Part shown: piece after piece, positions 25,740 through 34,569 of the stretch
Layout of the letters: each line of letters begins with the position of its first letter
Numbering within the stretch: position 1 is the stretch's first letter
NCBI RefSeq assembly: GCF_024054565.1
Contig: NZ_JAMXLR010000065.1
Span: 1-64,000 of the forward strand
DNA: 64,000 nucleotides
Direction: 5' to 3'
DNA from: Aeoliella straminimaris
GTDB taxonomy: Bacteria > Planctomycetota > Planctomycetia > Pirellulales > Lacipirellulaceae
Translations under genes and position numbers: made by a program
Notes under the pieces: generated by a model
Told to the model about the DNA's origin: nothing
The model's input: only the letters and a program-made list of their open reading frames with translations
Database searches by the model: none

Positions 25740-28399
25740 ATGGCTCCTGGGAAACACTGGCCACCGCGCTATTGCGGACCACGCTGGTCACCAGCGTCGC
25801 TGCGGTAGCGGCAATGGGGCTGCTGTGGCTGCTGCGGATCCGTAGCGCAAAGACGCACCGCATCGTGTGGCTGCTGGTGATCGCCCAGGGGTGGCTGCTG
25901 TGGCCCTACACCTGGCGGATGCACGTCGAGCGGCCAAGAGAGCTACCGGTGGTCACCGCGCCCGTGGAACTCGCGCTATCGCCAGTCGTGATCACCCCAA
26001 CCACTTCACCGGAAGAAACGGCTCCGCCTGCTTCTCTGGACTGGGTGGCCGCATCGGTCGCGGCCAGCATTGCCGCATGGTGCTTGGGCATCGGGCTGCT
26101 GGTAGCATTGGGCGCGTGGCGGTACGCGCGGCTGTTCTCCAGCGGGCGGCCGGGTGAAGAAGTCACCCAGGCGGAGTGGCTTGCCGAGTGGAACGAAGTC
26201 CGTCGACTACATCCATCAAACCATCGCGCCGAGCTCCGCACCACGCACAACACAGGCCCGCTGGTCTGCTGGGTGCCATGGGTGCTGCTGGTACTGGTGC
26301 CGCGTACGTTGTGGGCGAGCCTCGCCCGCGGCGAGCGACTTGCCATTCTGCGTCACGAACTGGCCCACTGCCAACGAGGCGACTTGTGGAAGAACCTGGC
26401 CGTGCGACTGTTGGCCCTGCCGCAATGGTTCAATCCGCTGGTGTGGCTCGCCGTGCGACGGTTCGAAGAGGCGGGCGAGTGGGCCTGCGACGAGCGCGTC
26501 GCCCGACAGTCCGGCGACTCGGCCACCGAATACGCACGGGTGCTACTCCATGTGGCGGACTACTCCACTGCAGTTCCTAGTGGCGCCGCCGGGCTGAGTG
26601 GCGGTGTGCTATCGCGACGCGTCAAACGACTGCTTCATTTACCTAACAAGGAGGTTCGGGAGATGAGAGGTTTTATTCTGCCAGTGTTGTTGGTTGTGGT
26701 TGGTTTGTTTCAAGCAGTCCGGATCGAACAGGTGAAGGCCGTGGAACCGGCGCCGGATGTTCCACCAACGGCGGCCGCAGAGACCACCGAAAAGATTCCG
26801 GATGAGTGGTCGAAACGAACTTTGCCACCCTATGTGATCGAGCCGCCGGACATTCTGCTGGTCGATGCAATGAAACTAGTTCCCAAGTCGCCTCATCAAG
26901 TCGAAGAGTTCGACGGCCTCTTAGTCCGAGCTACGGATGTCGACGATGAGGGTCCCATTCATAACGTGTTCTTCGTCGATCCCGAAGGCAATATCGACCT
27001 GGGAACTAACTACGGCAAGATTCACGTTGCTGGCATTCCACTGGATAAGGCTGACGAAGTTGTCCGTATGCACTTCGAACAGAGATACCCCAAGGCGAAG
27101 ACCTCGGTATCCCTCGCCACCGCAGGCGGCGTCCAGCAAGTTGTCGGCGAGCATTTGGTCGGTCCCGACGGCCGCGTGAACCTGGGCAAGTATGGGTCGG
27201 TGTACGTTACCGGTATGACGCTTGCCCAGGCGAAAGAAGCTATCGAGAAGCATCTGGCGGAACACATGGTGGATCCCGAGGTGATCGTAGATGTCTTCTC
27301 CTACAACAGCAAGAAGTACTACATCATCACCAAGAGCGGTGGCCATGGCGACAACGTCGTGACCGCACCGATTACCGGCAACGACACCGTGCTGGACGCC
27401 ATTGCAGCGATTGGTGGCCTGAAAGATTCGTCGGCGGCAAAAATCTGGATAGCCCGGCCCGCGCCGCCCGGCAAGAATGTCGAAACAACCCTGCCCGTCG
27501 ACTACAACGCAATCACCGGCGGCAAGCACAGCACAACGAACTATCAACTCTTGCCGGGCGATCGATTGTTCATCGAGTACGGGGATCAAAGGGAACTTGC
27601 GCCGCCGGAGCAAGTGAAAAAGGGGGCGAAGCCTGCAGACCGGTATTCGGACCCCGACAACGACGCGTACGGGCGGGAGCCGACGCAGGCCCAAGCGGAC
27701 GGAGGTGGCACTAGCAACTACAACGCATACATCGTCGTTTCGAGGACTCCATCAGGCGACGTCTCCGAAGTAGCCCCCATTAGCCCGAACGATCTCTTGC
27801 ACAATCCGCACCCCCGAGAATTGGTCGGAGTGGGAATTAACTCGGATGCAGGAGTGGTTGGGAAGATCAAGATCGATGAGCAGAAGTCCGCGCCGCCGGA
27901 GGTGCTGCAGGCTACCCACCTTCGCGCTCAGCCAACGGTGGAGGGTGACGAGCGAGTGACGAAAGCGAAAATTCGCCTGGTGACCGATCCGAAGCAGAAT
28001 CTCCGCAATGTCGAAGGGCTAGAGAAGGGATTTTCAATTACCGGTGAGACGCGACTTCTGGCGGGGCTGCTGGGAGTGCTCGCCAAGAACGGCCTAACAC
28101 GAGAACTTGCCTCGCCTACGATCACGGCGCTCAACGGAAAAGTGGCCCGCATCCACGTCGACGACGACGAAACGGATTCCCCACGAGTGGTTGATGTCGA
28201 GCTGCTGAATCGACATAGCGGTAATCAAGTCGTGTTCGAAGCTCGGGCGTCGGTGCAACTCGGAAAGCGGAAGCGAACACTCGACACCGCCTTTGCTCTG
28301 ACCGAAGGTCAGTCGTACCTGGTTCGCATCCCAAAAGACGAAAAAGTACCGAAGTCGGAGGACCTCTATTTGCTGGTCTCTCGCGAGTCGGTGGAATAG
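25736..28399 (+). CDS. BlaR1-type M56 protease fused to polysaccharide-export-like domains
   Basis: The 887-residue product starts as a BlaR1/MecR1-type antirepressor: membrane helices at about 8-33, 43-60, 103-128 and 311-330. The M56 zinc motif HELAHC is at 207-212, and a further ligand is likely in EEAGEWACDE (243-252). After the last helix the C-terminal part reads LPPYVIEPPDILLVDAMKL, NVFFVDPEGNIDLGTNYGKI and VAGIPLDKADEVVRMHFE, that is, polysaccharide-export (Wza-like) domains. SLBB-like stretches follow (VGPDGRVNLGKYGSVYVTGM, NDTVLDAIAAIGGLKDSS, YQLLPGDRLFIEYGDQ). Residues about 640-887 are beta-rich with a region like the end of a secretin-type domain (RELASPTITALNGKVARIHV). The outer half would sense envelope polysaccharide or a similar ligand; this is inference. 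Confidence 0.85.
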   Translation: MNGSWETLATALLRTTLVTSVAAVAAMGLLWLLRIRSAKTHRIVWLLVIAQGWLLWPYTWRMHVERPRELPVVTAPVELALSPVVITPTTSPEETAPPASLDWVAASVAASIAAWCLGIGLLVALGAWRYARLFSSGRPGEEVTQAEWLAEWNEVRRLHPSNHRAELRTTHNTGPLVCWVPWVLLVLVPRTLWASLARGERLAILRHELAHCQRGDLWKNLAVRLLALPQWFNPLVWLAVRRFEEAGEWACDERVARQSGDSATEYARVLLHVADYSTAVPSGAAGLSGGVLSRRVKRLLHLPNKEVREMRGFILPVLLVVVGLFQAVRIEQVKAVEPAPDVPPTAAAETTEKIPDEWSKRTLPPYVIEPPDILLVDAMKLVPKSPHQVEEFDGLLVRATDVDDEGPIHNVFFVDPEGNIDLGTNYGKIHVAGIPLDKADEVVRMHFEQRYPKAKTSVSLATAGGVQQVVGEHLVGPDGRVNLGKYGSVYVTGMTLAQAKEAIEKHLAEHMVDPEVIVDVFSYNSKKYYIITKSGGHGDNVVTAPITGNDTVLDAIAAIGGLKDSSAAKIWIARPAPPGKNVETTLPVDYNAITGGKHSTTNYQLLPGDRLFIEYGDQRELAPPEQVKKGAKPADRYSDPDNDAYGREPTQAQADGGGTSNYNAYIVVSRTPSGDVSEVAPISPNDLLHNPHPRELVGVGINSDAGVVGKIKIDEQKSAPPEVLQATHLRAQPTVEGDERVTKAKIRLVTDPKQNLRNVEGLEKGFSITGETRLLAGLLGVLAKNGLTRELASPTITALNGKVARIHVDDDETDSPRVVDVELLNRHSGNQVVFEARASVQLGKRKRTLDTAFALTEGQSYLVRIPKDEKVPKSEDLYLLVSRESVE

Positions 28400-28410
28400 A
28401 ACCGCGCAAA

Positions 28411-28444
28411 AACTAAGCCGCGAGCTTTCGCTCGCGGCTTAGTT
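28411..28444. terminator. Bidirectional terminator
   Basis: A perfect 15-bp stem (28411-28425 with 28430-28444) with loop TTTC lies between the convergent ends of the M56 gene (stop 28399) and the minus-strand gene at 28461. On the minus strand a run of T follows the stem (complement of 28408-28412), so it ends transcription at least in that direction. Confidence 0.85.
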
Positions 28445-28460
28445 GCGAATTTAGAACAAA

Positions 28461-29450
28461 CTATTTGGCCTGCTTCTGCTTCAGCCCAGCAGCGGCTTGG
28501 GCAACCCGCTCGAAGGCGGTCATCGCTTCGCCAGTGCTGCCTTCCCAGGTGATGGTCACTTGCGTGCCATTGCGATCCACCTGCGACTCCTTCATCATTT
28601 TATGAAGCTTCGGAGCGTCCGCAGTCCATACGTCGGCCAAGGCGATAAAGCCTTCGACGGCTTCCTTCATCTTCTTGGCCACCTGCTCGTCGACTGCCTT
28701 CAACGTGTACTGCTCGGTCAGCGTGTCGCCATTTTCGCTAAACGAATAGCAAACCGACTTATGCTGTCGCAACACGGCTAGCGCGCCGTCTTGCTCGGGC
28801 AGCTCGTTCAGGTCCATCGCCGCGGCGTAGATCAGCGCCGACTGCGCCTTGTCCGCAACCTGTGACGACTGTCCGGCTTCGTCCAACGATGGCTCTTGGT
28901 CGTCCAGGACTTTCAGCGCCCACTTCACGCGTTCGGGCGTTTTGGCGCAAACGATCGTGTGGCGATCGGCCACCACGGTGGTCACGCGCTTCTCGCTCTT
29001 GTCGTTCGAGTGGTCACCCTCGTAGCTATGATCGGTCGCCGAGTGCTCGGAGACATCGTAGGTGTACAGCGTGTAGTTCTGCCACTGCTGCTTCTCGACG
29101 TTGTCCTTTTCGGCAAGCGTCGATGTGACCTTCTGGCGGTCGAAGTCGGCCGTCAGAATGGCAACGCCCGAGTGCTTCTGATACTTGTTGCTAAACAAGG
29201 TCAGGCTCTGGAGGTCTTCGCCCGGCGTGATGCCGTAGTTGTCTTGCATCCAGGTGCGGAACTTTTTCTCCTTCTTGGGCCACTCGCTGGCAGCTTGTTG
29301 CATTAACTCCGATTCGGCCAGTGCTGCCAGATCGGCATGGGCAAACCATTTGGCGTCCTTGGCGACATCCTTGGTGTTGAGCGGTGCCGCCTGGGAGGCG
29401 CTCGCCAGCAGGACGCAGCAAGCGACCGCGGACATAATCGTACGTGACAT
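28461..29450 (-). CDS. Secreted protein of unknown function
   Basis: The 329-residue product has a signal peptide (MSRTIMSAVACCVLLASASQ) and a mature region rich in charged residues and helices (LMQQAASEWPKKEKKFRTWM, YGITPGEDLQSLTLFSNKYQ). Strand-like segments (GVAILTADFDRQKVTSTLAE, RVTTVVADRHTIVCAKTPER) alternate with helices. The overall look is like periplasmic proteins in which pairs of similar domains follow each other, as in some DUF3352-type proteins, but I cannot name a family. AAGGAG sits 6 bases before the ATG. It shares the terminator with the M56 gene. Confidence 0.7.
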   Translation of the reverse strand: MSRTIMSAVACCVLLASASQAAPLNTKDVAKDAKWFAHADLAALAESELMQQAASEWPKKEKKFRTWMQDNYGITPGEDLQSLTLFSNKYQKHSGVAILTADFDRQKVTSTLAEKDNVEKQQWQNYTLYTYDVSEHSATDHSYEGDHSNDKSEKRVTTVVADRHTIVCAKTPERVKWALKVLDDQEPSLDEAGQSSQVADKAQSALIYAAAMDLNELPEQDGALAVLRQHKSVCYSFSENGDTLTEQYTLKAVDEQVAKKMKEAVEGFIALADVWTADAPKLHKMMKESQVDRNGTQVTITWEGSTGEAMTAFERVAQAAAGLKQKQAK

Positions 29451-29773
29451 GAATACTCCTTCGATTCGAGTCGGTGAAAATAGAAAGACTTCCGTTCACC
29501 CTCACTTCGCCGCAAAGACAATGCCACGCGTCCGCGTCACATCCTGCTTTCGCCTGATTCCCGGGCCGAACGACTCCCTACTGTCAGGCACCAGAGGCAG
29601 CGCTAGAAACTTTTGTGAAAAACCTTGCACGCCCGAGCGTCCAACCGCGCATGGTTGCGCTGCACGCGGCGCGGGGATCGACTCACCACCCTCGTGCGCA
29701 GCAGACCACCAAGCGCTATCGCGGTGCTAGCGTGGCAAGGAACCGCGCGGCGAAACGAACTAGCGCGAACGAC
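29451..29773. other. 323-bp stretch upstream of the secreted protein gene
   Basis: No gene seen. It contains the promoter region of the minus-strand gene at 28461-29450 and the 3' flank of the minus-strand gene at 29774. No convincing hairpin or operator was found. Confidence 0.4.
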
Positions 29774-30853
29774 CTACTGTCCGGGATCGCGGACCAGGTA
29801 AATAAGCTCGCCGGCTTCGCCTGGTGCGGCGCCTTGGCTGGGCAGGAACAGAGTGACGAGGATCGCCTGCTGGCCACCGGCGAGCGTGACCCGCTCGGCG
29901 TGAGGATTGGCGAACGACTTGGAGTGACCATGCGTGCGAATGTCGAGTTGGCGAATGGGCTCGCCGTCGCGCTCGCAGAGGTACACCCGCCAGGCGGCCC
30001 AGTCCTGGGGGCGGAGCTGGATTTCCTGCAGCAGGAGTTCGCCGCCGGACCAGCGAAACAGGTCGCGACTGCCAAAATTGCCCCGGGCGCCTCGATTGGT
30101 GAAATCGCGGTTGAGGGCCGGGTCGGGCTTGGCGGTCCATTGCTGAAAATCAACCAATTGCCCCCGCGCCAAGCGGTCGACCTGGGCATCGCGGTAATAG
30201 TGGAGTCGCAGGTCGATAACCTGGCGACTCCCAGCCTGATCTACGCGGTCGATCATCGGCGTGCCTTCGGCCGTGGGGGCCAGCGAACGCGTGAGGTCGA
30301 TCGAGCGGTTCGGCTCTCCGCTCCGCAGTGACTCCAAGTCTTTGAACTCCTCCAGCCGTATCCAGCAACTGTTGGGGGCGTCCTTCTCGTAGGCCAGCAG
30401 GAACCGGCCATCGGACATGGCGTGCAGATGCCCCTGCGAGGCGTGGGTGTCGAGCTGGCGGATCCGCCGCCACTGGAGTCCATTGTCCGATTCGGCCAGG
30501 GCCAATTTGAACACGCCGCCATCCAGGAAGTGATAGACGCCAAGCAGGTTTCCCTCGCTAGCCTGGCAGGGATTCAGGCAGTCGAGCGGCTTCCCGCGGT
30601 CGTCGCGGGCCTGGTAGCGATGGGCGAGCGAATGCTCGACATCCTCCAGTGCCTTGGCCAACCGATCGGGCTCGGCCGCCCCGCTGGCGGTGACCAACAC
30701 CAGGGAGCACAGGGCCACGATCACGCCACTAACAACGATGTTCAGCCCCACCCGACCGCAGCGAACAGCGACAGACCGGTGAAATTGCCAGACAAATTGG
30801 CCGAAGTCCCTGGCCGCAGGGGCCGACAGATAACATTCATGGAACATAGGCAT
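29774..30853 (-). CDS. Secreted protein of unknown function, propeller-like
   Basis: The frame gives 359 residues from ATG 30853, but a signal-peptide-like stretch (VGLNIVVSGVIVALCSLVLV) only starts near residue 35, so GTG 30751 is a serious alternative start. The mature part has repeated strand pairs such as VFKLALAESDNGLQWRRIR, HLHAMSDGRFLLAYEKDAPN and DLFRWSGGELLLQEIQLRPQ. This hints at a five-bladed beta-propeller like those of GH43/GH32-type proteins, without recognisable catalytic residues. It stands directly upstream of the ribosomal cluster, reading away from it. Confidence 0.6.
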   Translation of the reverse strand: MPMFHECYLSAPAARDFGQFVWQFHRSVAVRCGRVGLNIVVSGVIVALCSLVLVTASGAAEPDRLAKALEDVEHSLAHRYQARDDRGKPLDCLNPCQASEGNLLGVYHFLDGGVFKLALAESDNGLQWRRIRQLDTHASQGHLHAMSDGRFLLAYEKDAPNSCWIRLEEFKDLESLRSGEPNRSIDLTRSLAPTAEGTPMIDRVDQAGSRQVIDLRLHYYRDAQVDRLARGQLVDFQQWTAKPDPALNRDFTNRGARGNFGSRDLFRWSGGELLLQEIQLRPQDWAAWRVYLCERDGEPIRQLDIRTHGHSKSFANPHAERVTLAGGQQAILVTLFLPSQGAAPGEAGELIYLVRDPGQ

Positions 30854-31200
30854 TTAGCACCGATGCGATGGACGGACATGGATAGCGACAGCAGCCAACT
30901 CTCCCCATTCTACCAAAGCATCCGCCACGGCCGACTAAACAGGATGATTCGTCCCCCGGCCGATTAACTGCGTCGGCGACGTCGCCGTCTTTTCAGGTTG
31001 AGCACGGCTACCCGACCCGAATCAATCTAAAAAACCATCGTGGCGGCGGTTGACGACCACGGCCACTAGGGGTAAATTCACCGATTCCCCCTCAGTTCGA
31101 GGGAGACGACTGTAGTTGTTTGAAATCTTGGGCAATGGACCCCTGACCGGTGGCAAGATACCGACCACCAGTGGGGTTAATGAGTTGAGGAGCGAGCGCC
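30854..31200. other. 347-bp stretch upstream of rpsJ
   Basis: No gene seen. It holds the likely promoter of the ribosomal cluster at 31050-31078 and the 5' leader of rpsJ. No str operon genes are upstream. Confidence 0.5.
31050..31078 (+). promoter_or_regulatory. Sigma-70-type promoter of the S10-spc cluster
   Basis: TTGACG at 31050-31055 and TAAATT at 31073-31078 are separated by 17 bases and preceded by an A-rich tract (31027-31034). The distance to the rpsJ start is about 120 bases. The -35 box is strong, the -10 box moderate. Confidence 0.6.
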
Positions 31201-31524
31201 GTGGCTGCCACGCAGGAGATCATTCGGATTCGGATGGAGGCATACGATCATTCGGTGCTCGATCAAAGTGCGGCGGAGATCGTTGATACCGCCAAGCGAA
31301 CCAACTCCGTTGTCCATGGACCGATTCCACTGCCGACCCGGATCGAGCGGTACACCGTGCTGCGTGGTCCTCACGTCGACAAGAAGTCGCGTCAACAGTT
31401 CGAAATCCGCACTCACAAGCGGTTAATCGATATTGTCCAGGCCACGGCCAAAACCATCGAGGCGCTCAACAAGCTGAGCCTGCCCGCTGGTGTGGACATC
31501 AAGATCAAGGCCACTACTGGCTGA
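31201..31524 (+). CDS. rpsJ: 30S ribosomal protein S10
   Basis: First gene of the S10-spc cluster. The 107-residue protein has the family motifs IIRIRMEAYDHSVLDQSAAE, GPIPLPTRIERYTVLRGPHV, DKKSRQQFEIRTHKRLIDI and ends LPAGVDIKIKATTG. The start is GTG 31201 with AGGAG 9 bases upstream. In the ribosome S10 binds the head of the 30S subunit, and in other bacteria it forms an antitermination complex with NusB. It is separated from rplC by an unusually long spacer of 237 bases. Confidence 0.97.
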   Translation: MAATQEIIRIRMEAYDHSVLDQSAAEIVDTAKRTNSVVHGPIPLPTRIERYTVLRGPHVDKKSRQQFEIRTHKRLIDIVQATAKTIEALNKLSLPAGVDIKIKATTG

Positions 31525-31761
31525 GGTAATTGAATTTTCGGCTTCAACCGCCGGGTTGGACCGAAAGAGATAAGAGAACTTCACAAGAGTTAACAACGCA
31601 TGCTCGGAAGTGGAATTGGGTAAGCCGGGGTTGGGCCCCGGTGTCTGACAGGCCGAGAGGCCTCCAGCACAGCGGGCAAGCCGTGTGTCTCCCGATTCAC
31701 AAGCCAACATGACTAATTAGAAGGCGTTGGGCCGCCACCAAAGTGGCCCGGCGAGAGCGAG
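31525..31761 (+). promoter_or_regulatory. Structured rpsJ-rplC spacer (possible leader)
   Basis: This 237-base spacer has no gene. It contains hairpins CCGGGG-TTGGG-CCCCGG (31625-31641) and AGGCC-GAGA-GGCCT (31650-31663, GNRA tetraloop), and a bulged hairpin around the CAAA loop at about 31729-31749, directly before the rplC ribosome binding site. It may be a ribosomal-protein-binding leader that acts in cis; this is inference. Confidence 0.45.
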
Positions 31762-32463
31762 ATGTCTCAACCAGCACCCGCTGTGGGAATCCTCGGTCGC
31801 AAGATCGGGATGACACAGATTTATGACGAATCGGGCAAGGTCGTACCGGTAACGGTAGTCCACGCAGGCCCCTGCGACGTGCTTCAAGTCCGTACCGCCG
31901 AGAAGGACGGCTACGAAGCGGTGCAGATTGGATATCTCGACAAGCCGCGGCGGCTCGCTAGCCGCAGCGAGCGGGGTCATGTGGCAAAACTCGATAGCAA
32001 GCGTTCGAAGTCCCGCACCGCGGCGGGCGTAGAACTCTCCGCTAAGGCTGGTTGCGAGCCGAAGCGTTTCATCCGCGAAATCCGCGGCACCGCGGGCGAT
32101 CTGGCCCCCGGTTCTCAAATCACCGTCGAGGCGTTTGCCGAAGTGCCCGCCGTCGACATCGTGGCCACCAGCAAGGGCCGCGGCTTCAGTGGTGCGATGA
32201 AGCGGCACAACTTCTCCGGTCAGCGTGCCACGCACGGCGTGAAGAAGTGCCACCGCCACCTGGGTGGCACCGGCTGCAGTGCCTACCCCAGCCGCCTGTT
32301 CAAAGGCGTTCGGATGCCGGGGCAATATGGCAACGCTCGCACCACCGTCCGCAACCAGAAGGTTGTGCGGGTGGATGCCGAAAACAACCTGATTTTGGTC
32401 CTCGGCGGCATCCCCGGCCCGAAGGGCGGATTCGTCGTCGTCAAGCAAACGAACAAAGTGTAG
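31762..32463 (+). CDS. rplC: 50S ribosomal protein L3
   Basis: The 233-residue protein has the L3 signatures ILGRKIGMTQIYDESGKVVP, TVVHAGPCDVLQVRT, FAEVPAVDIVATSKGRGFSG, MKRHNFSGQRATHGVKK and MPGQYGNARTTVRNQKVV. L3 is an early assembly protein of the 50S subunit that reaches toward the peptidyl-transferase centre. The start follows a GAGAGCGAG stretch, a weak Shine-Dalgarno site. The upstream spacer contains a hairpin. Confidence 0.97.
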   Translation: MSQPAPAVGILGRKIGMTQIYDESGKVVPVTVVHAGPCDVLQVRTAEKDGYEAVQIGYLDKPRRLASRSERGHVAKLDSKRSKSRTAAGVELSAKAGCEPKRFIREIRGTAGDLAPGSQITVEAFAEVPAVDIVATSKGRGFSGAMKRHNFSGQRATHGVKKCHRHLGGTGCSAYPSRLFKGVRMPGQYGNARTTVRNQKVVRVDAENNLILVLGGIPGPKGGFVVVKQTNKV

Positions 32464-32468
32464 GGAGA

Positions 32469-32504
32469 GGTCGGAGGTCGGAGGTCAGAGGTCGAATTCG
32501 ACCT
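32469..32504. repeat. rplC-rplD spacer repeat
   Basis: The word GGAGGTC/GGAGGTCA is reiterated (32469-32491) and runs into the perfect 16-base palindrome AGGTCGAATTCGACCT (32489-32504). Confidence 0.6.
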
Positions 32505-32533
32505 AACGCCTACAAACCCAACACCTTACAACA

Positions 32534-33199
32534 ATGCCAAAGCTCACCATTCACGATCGCAAGGGCAACAAGGTCGGCACCTACAATGTCGAGGCCGCGG
32601 ACTTTGCTTCTTCGATCAATAAGCAACTGCTGCACGACGCCGTGGTGATGTACCAGGCCAACCAGCGCCAGGGCAGCCACAAGACCAAGAGCCGCGCCGA
32701 AGTTGCCGCCAGCACCAAGAAGCTGTATCGCCAGAAAGGTACCGGTAACGCACGTGCCGGTCACCGTCGCAGTGGTATCCGTCGTGGTGGTGGTCACATT
32801 TTCGCCATCAAGCCACGCGATTATTCGTACAGTCTGCCCCGCAAGGCGCTGCAGTTGGCCACCCGGATGGCCATAGCTTCGAAGATTGAAGACGACCAGC
32901 TGGTCGTGATCGACGAGTTGTCGTTCGACGCCCCCAAGACCCGGGACATGGTTTCGATTCTCAAGCACTTGAACGTGCAGGAGGATTCGCTGCTCGTGGC
33001 GACCGATGGCTACGACGTGAACGTATACAAGAGCGGCCGCAATATCGACCGCGTGTCTGTCTCACCGGCGGCAGAACTCAACGCGTTAAACGTGTTGGCG
33101 GCCCGCCGACTGCTGGTCACCAAAGCGGCGCTCGACGCCCTGCGGGAGAAGGCTGCCGGCAACGGCAAGAAGGTAGAGTCGAGCGAGTCGGCCGAGTAG
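32534..33199 (+). CDS. rplD: 50S ribosomal protein L4
   Basis: The 221-residue protein begins MPKLTIHDRKGNKVGTYNVE and has the long extended-loop motif KLYRQKGTGNARAGHRRSGI, RRGGGHIFAIKPRDYSYSLP and RKALQLATRMAIASKIEDD. L4 lines the polypeptide exit tunnel and in some bacteria represses the S10 operon. The last 15 residues are charged and probably disordered. Spacing to rplC (70 bases) contains a repeat palindrome. Confidence 0.97.
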   Translation: MPKLTIHDRKGNKVGTYNVEAADFASSINKQLLHDAVVMYQANQRQGSHKTKSRAEVAASTKKLYRQKGTGNARAGHRRSGIRRGGGHIFAIKPRDYSYSLPRKALQLATRMAIASKIEDDQLVVIDELSFDAPKTRDMVSILKHLNVQEDSLLVATDGYDVNVYKSGRNIDRVSVSPAAELNALNVLAARRLLVTKAALDALREKAAGNGKKVESSESAE

Positions 33200-33242
33200 A
33201 GCGGACTGAGTAGCAGAGTTAGTCACATAAAGGTTGGTGATC

Positions 33243-33557
33243 ATGCCACGCCATATTCCCCACAAGACAACCCTTGAGCTCGAGCCGCATCAGGTGTTGC
33301 TCAAGCCGCTGGTGACCGAAAAGGGCACCGATCAGTCGGCCAAGTACAACGCCTACGCCTTCGAGGTCAACAAACTGGCCACCAAGACCGATATCCGTCG
33401 GGCCGTGGAAAAGCTGTTCGATGTGAAGGTCGAGAAGGTCCACATCCAGAACCGCAAAGGCAAGCCGCGTCGCACTCGCATGCACTACGGCTACACCAAC
33501 GACTGGAAGAAGGCCATCGTTACCCTGAACAAAGAGCACACCATCGAGTTTTTCTAA
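33243..33557 (+). CDS. rplW: 50S ribosomal protein L23
   Basis: The 104-residue protein MPRHIPHKTTLELEPHQVLL contains the L23 pattern KPLVTEKGTDQSAKYNAYAF, VNKLATKTDIRRAVEKLFDV and KVEKVHIQNRKGKPRRTRM. It lies at the exit of the ribosomal tunnel and is the docking site for SRP and trigger factor. In-frame TTG 33234 and GTG 33237 are less likely starts than ATG 33243, which has AAAGG upstream. Confidence 0.96.
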   Translation: MPRHIPHKTTLELEPHQVLLKPLVTEKGTDQSAKYNAYAFEVNKLATKTDIRRAVEKLFDVKVEKVHIQNRKGKPRRTRMHYGYTNDWKKAIVTLNKEHTIEFF

Positions 33558-33561
33558 GCCG

Positions 33562-33600
33562 TTAGCTGTGTGACGTTCAGCCAGCAGCCAATAGCTAACA
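33562..33600. repeat. rplW-rplB spacer inverted repeat
   Basis: GTTAGCT (33562-33568) and AGCTAAC (33594-33600) are perfect arms within a stretch built of AGCTGT/AGCCA/AATAGC words. Confidence 0.5.
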
Positions 33601-33615
33601 GCCAAGAGCAATCAA

Positions 33616-34479
33616 ATGGGTATTCGCAAATATAAACCGACCACACCGGGCCGCCGCGGCGCTTCGGTCAGCGACTTCAAGGACCTGACGCCTGGCGCCA
33701 AGGTCGAGAAGAGCCTGTTGCGTCCGATCAGCAAGACTGGCGGTCGTAACAACCAAGGCGTTACGACCGTGCGGTTTCGTGGTGGTGGCCATAAGCGTCG
33801 CTATCGCCTGATCGATTTCCGTCGCAACAAGGACGGCATTTCGGCCAAGGTCGACTCGATTCAATACGACCCCAACCGCACCGCCCGCATTGCCCTGCTG
33901 CACTACGCCGATGGCGAGAAGCGTTACATCATCGCTCCGGCCGGCCTGAAGGCGGGCGACAAGGTGATGAGTGGCCCCGAGTGCGAACCGAAGGTTGGCA
34001 ATTGCCTGCCACTGAGCAAGATTCCGCTGGGCACCGTGATCCACAACGTGGAACTCCGCGCCGGACGCGGTGGCGAGCTGTGCCGCAGTGCCGGTACCAG
34101 TGCCACGCTGATGGCCCGCGAAGCCGATTGGGCTCAGATTTCGCTGCCAAGTGGCGAGATCCGCCGTATTCCGTCCGCTTGCCGCGCCACCATCGGCTCG
34201 ACCAGCAACGGCGATCACAGCGCCATCGTGCTGGGTAAAGCCGGCCGTAAACGTTGGCTCGGTCGTCGCCCGCACGTTCGTGGTACCGCGATGAACCCAA
34301 TCGATCACCCGCACGGTGGTGGTGAAGGTCGCACCAAGGGTGGTCGTCACCCGGTGAGCCCGACCGGCAAGAGCGCCAAGGGTGGTATGACCCGTCAGCG
34401 TCGCAAGCCGTCGAACGCCGCGATCGTGCGTCGTCGCAAGAGCAAGCGATACGGCGTGCAGAAGTTGGTAAAGAAGTAA
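33616..34479 (+). CDS. rplB: 50S ribosomal protein L2
   Basis: The 287-residue protein has the full L2 set: MGIRKYKPTTPGRRGASVSD, GRNNQGVTTVRFRGGGHKRR, SAKVDSIQYDPNRTARIALL, HYADGEKRYIIAPAGLKAGD and the conserved RGTAMNPIDHPHGGGEGRTK with the essential His region. L2 is needed for subunit joining and peptidyl transfer. The C-terminus is lysine/arginine-rich (NAAIVRRRKSKRYGVQKLVK). Confidence 0.97.
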   Translation: MGIRKYKPTTPGRRGASVSDFKDLTPGAKVEKSLLRPISKTGGRNNQGVTTVRFRGGGHKRRYRLIDFRRNKDGISAKVDSIQYDPNRTARIALLHYADGEKRYIIAPAGLKAGDKVMSGPECEPKVGNCLPLSKIPLGTVIHNVELRAGRGGELCRSAGTSATLMAREADWAQISLPSGEIRRIPSACRATIGSTSNGDHSAIVLGKAGRKRWLGRRPHVRGTAMNPIDHPHGGGEGRTKGGRHPVSPTGKSAKGGMTRQRRKPSNAAIVRRRKSKRYGVQKLVKK

Positions 34480-34485
34480 CAAACT

Positions 34486-34561
34486 GGCTGTCGGCTGTTA
34501 GCTGTAGGCTATCAGCCAAAACCGTCAAGCAGCCCATAGCCCATAGCCTAGACCCAACAGC
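34486..34561. repeat. rplB-rpsS spacer inverted repeat
   Basis: Left part (34486-34513, words GGCTGT/TAGCTGTAGGCTAT) is imperfectly complementary to the right part (34531-34561, words ATAGCCCATAGCC and CAACAGC). The distance fits a long imperfect hairpin. Confidence 0.55.
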
Positions 34562-34569
34562 TTTTAAAC

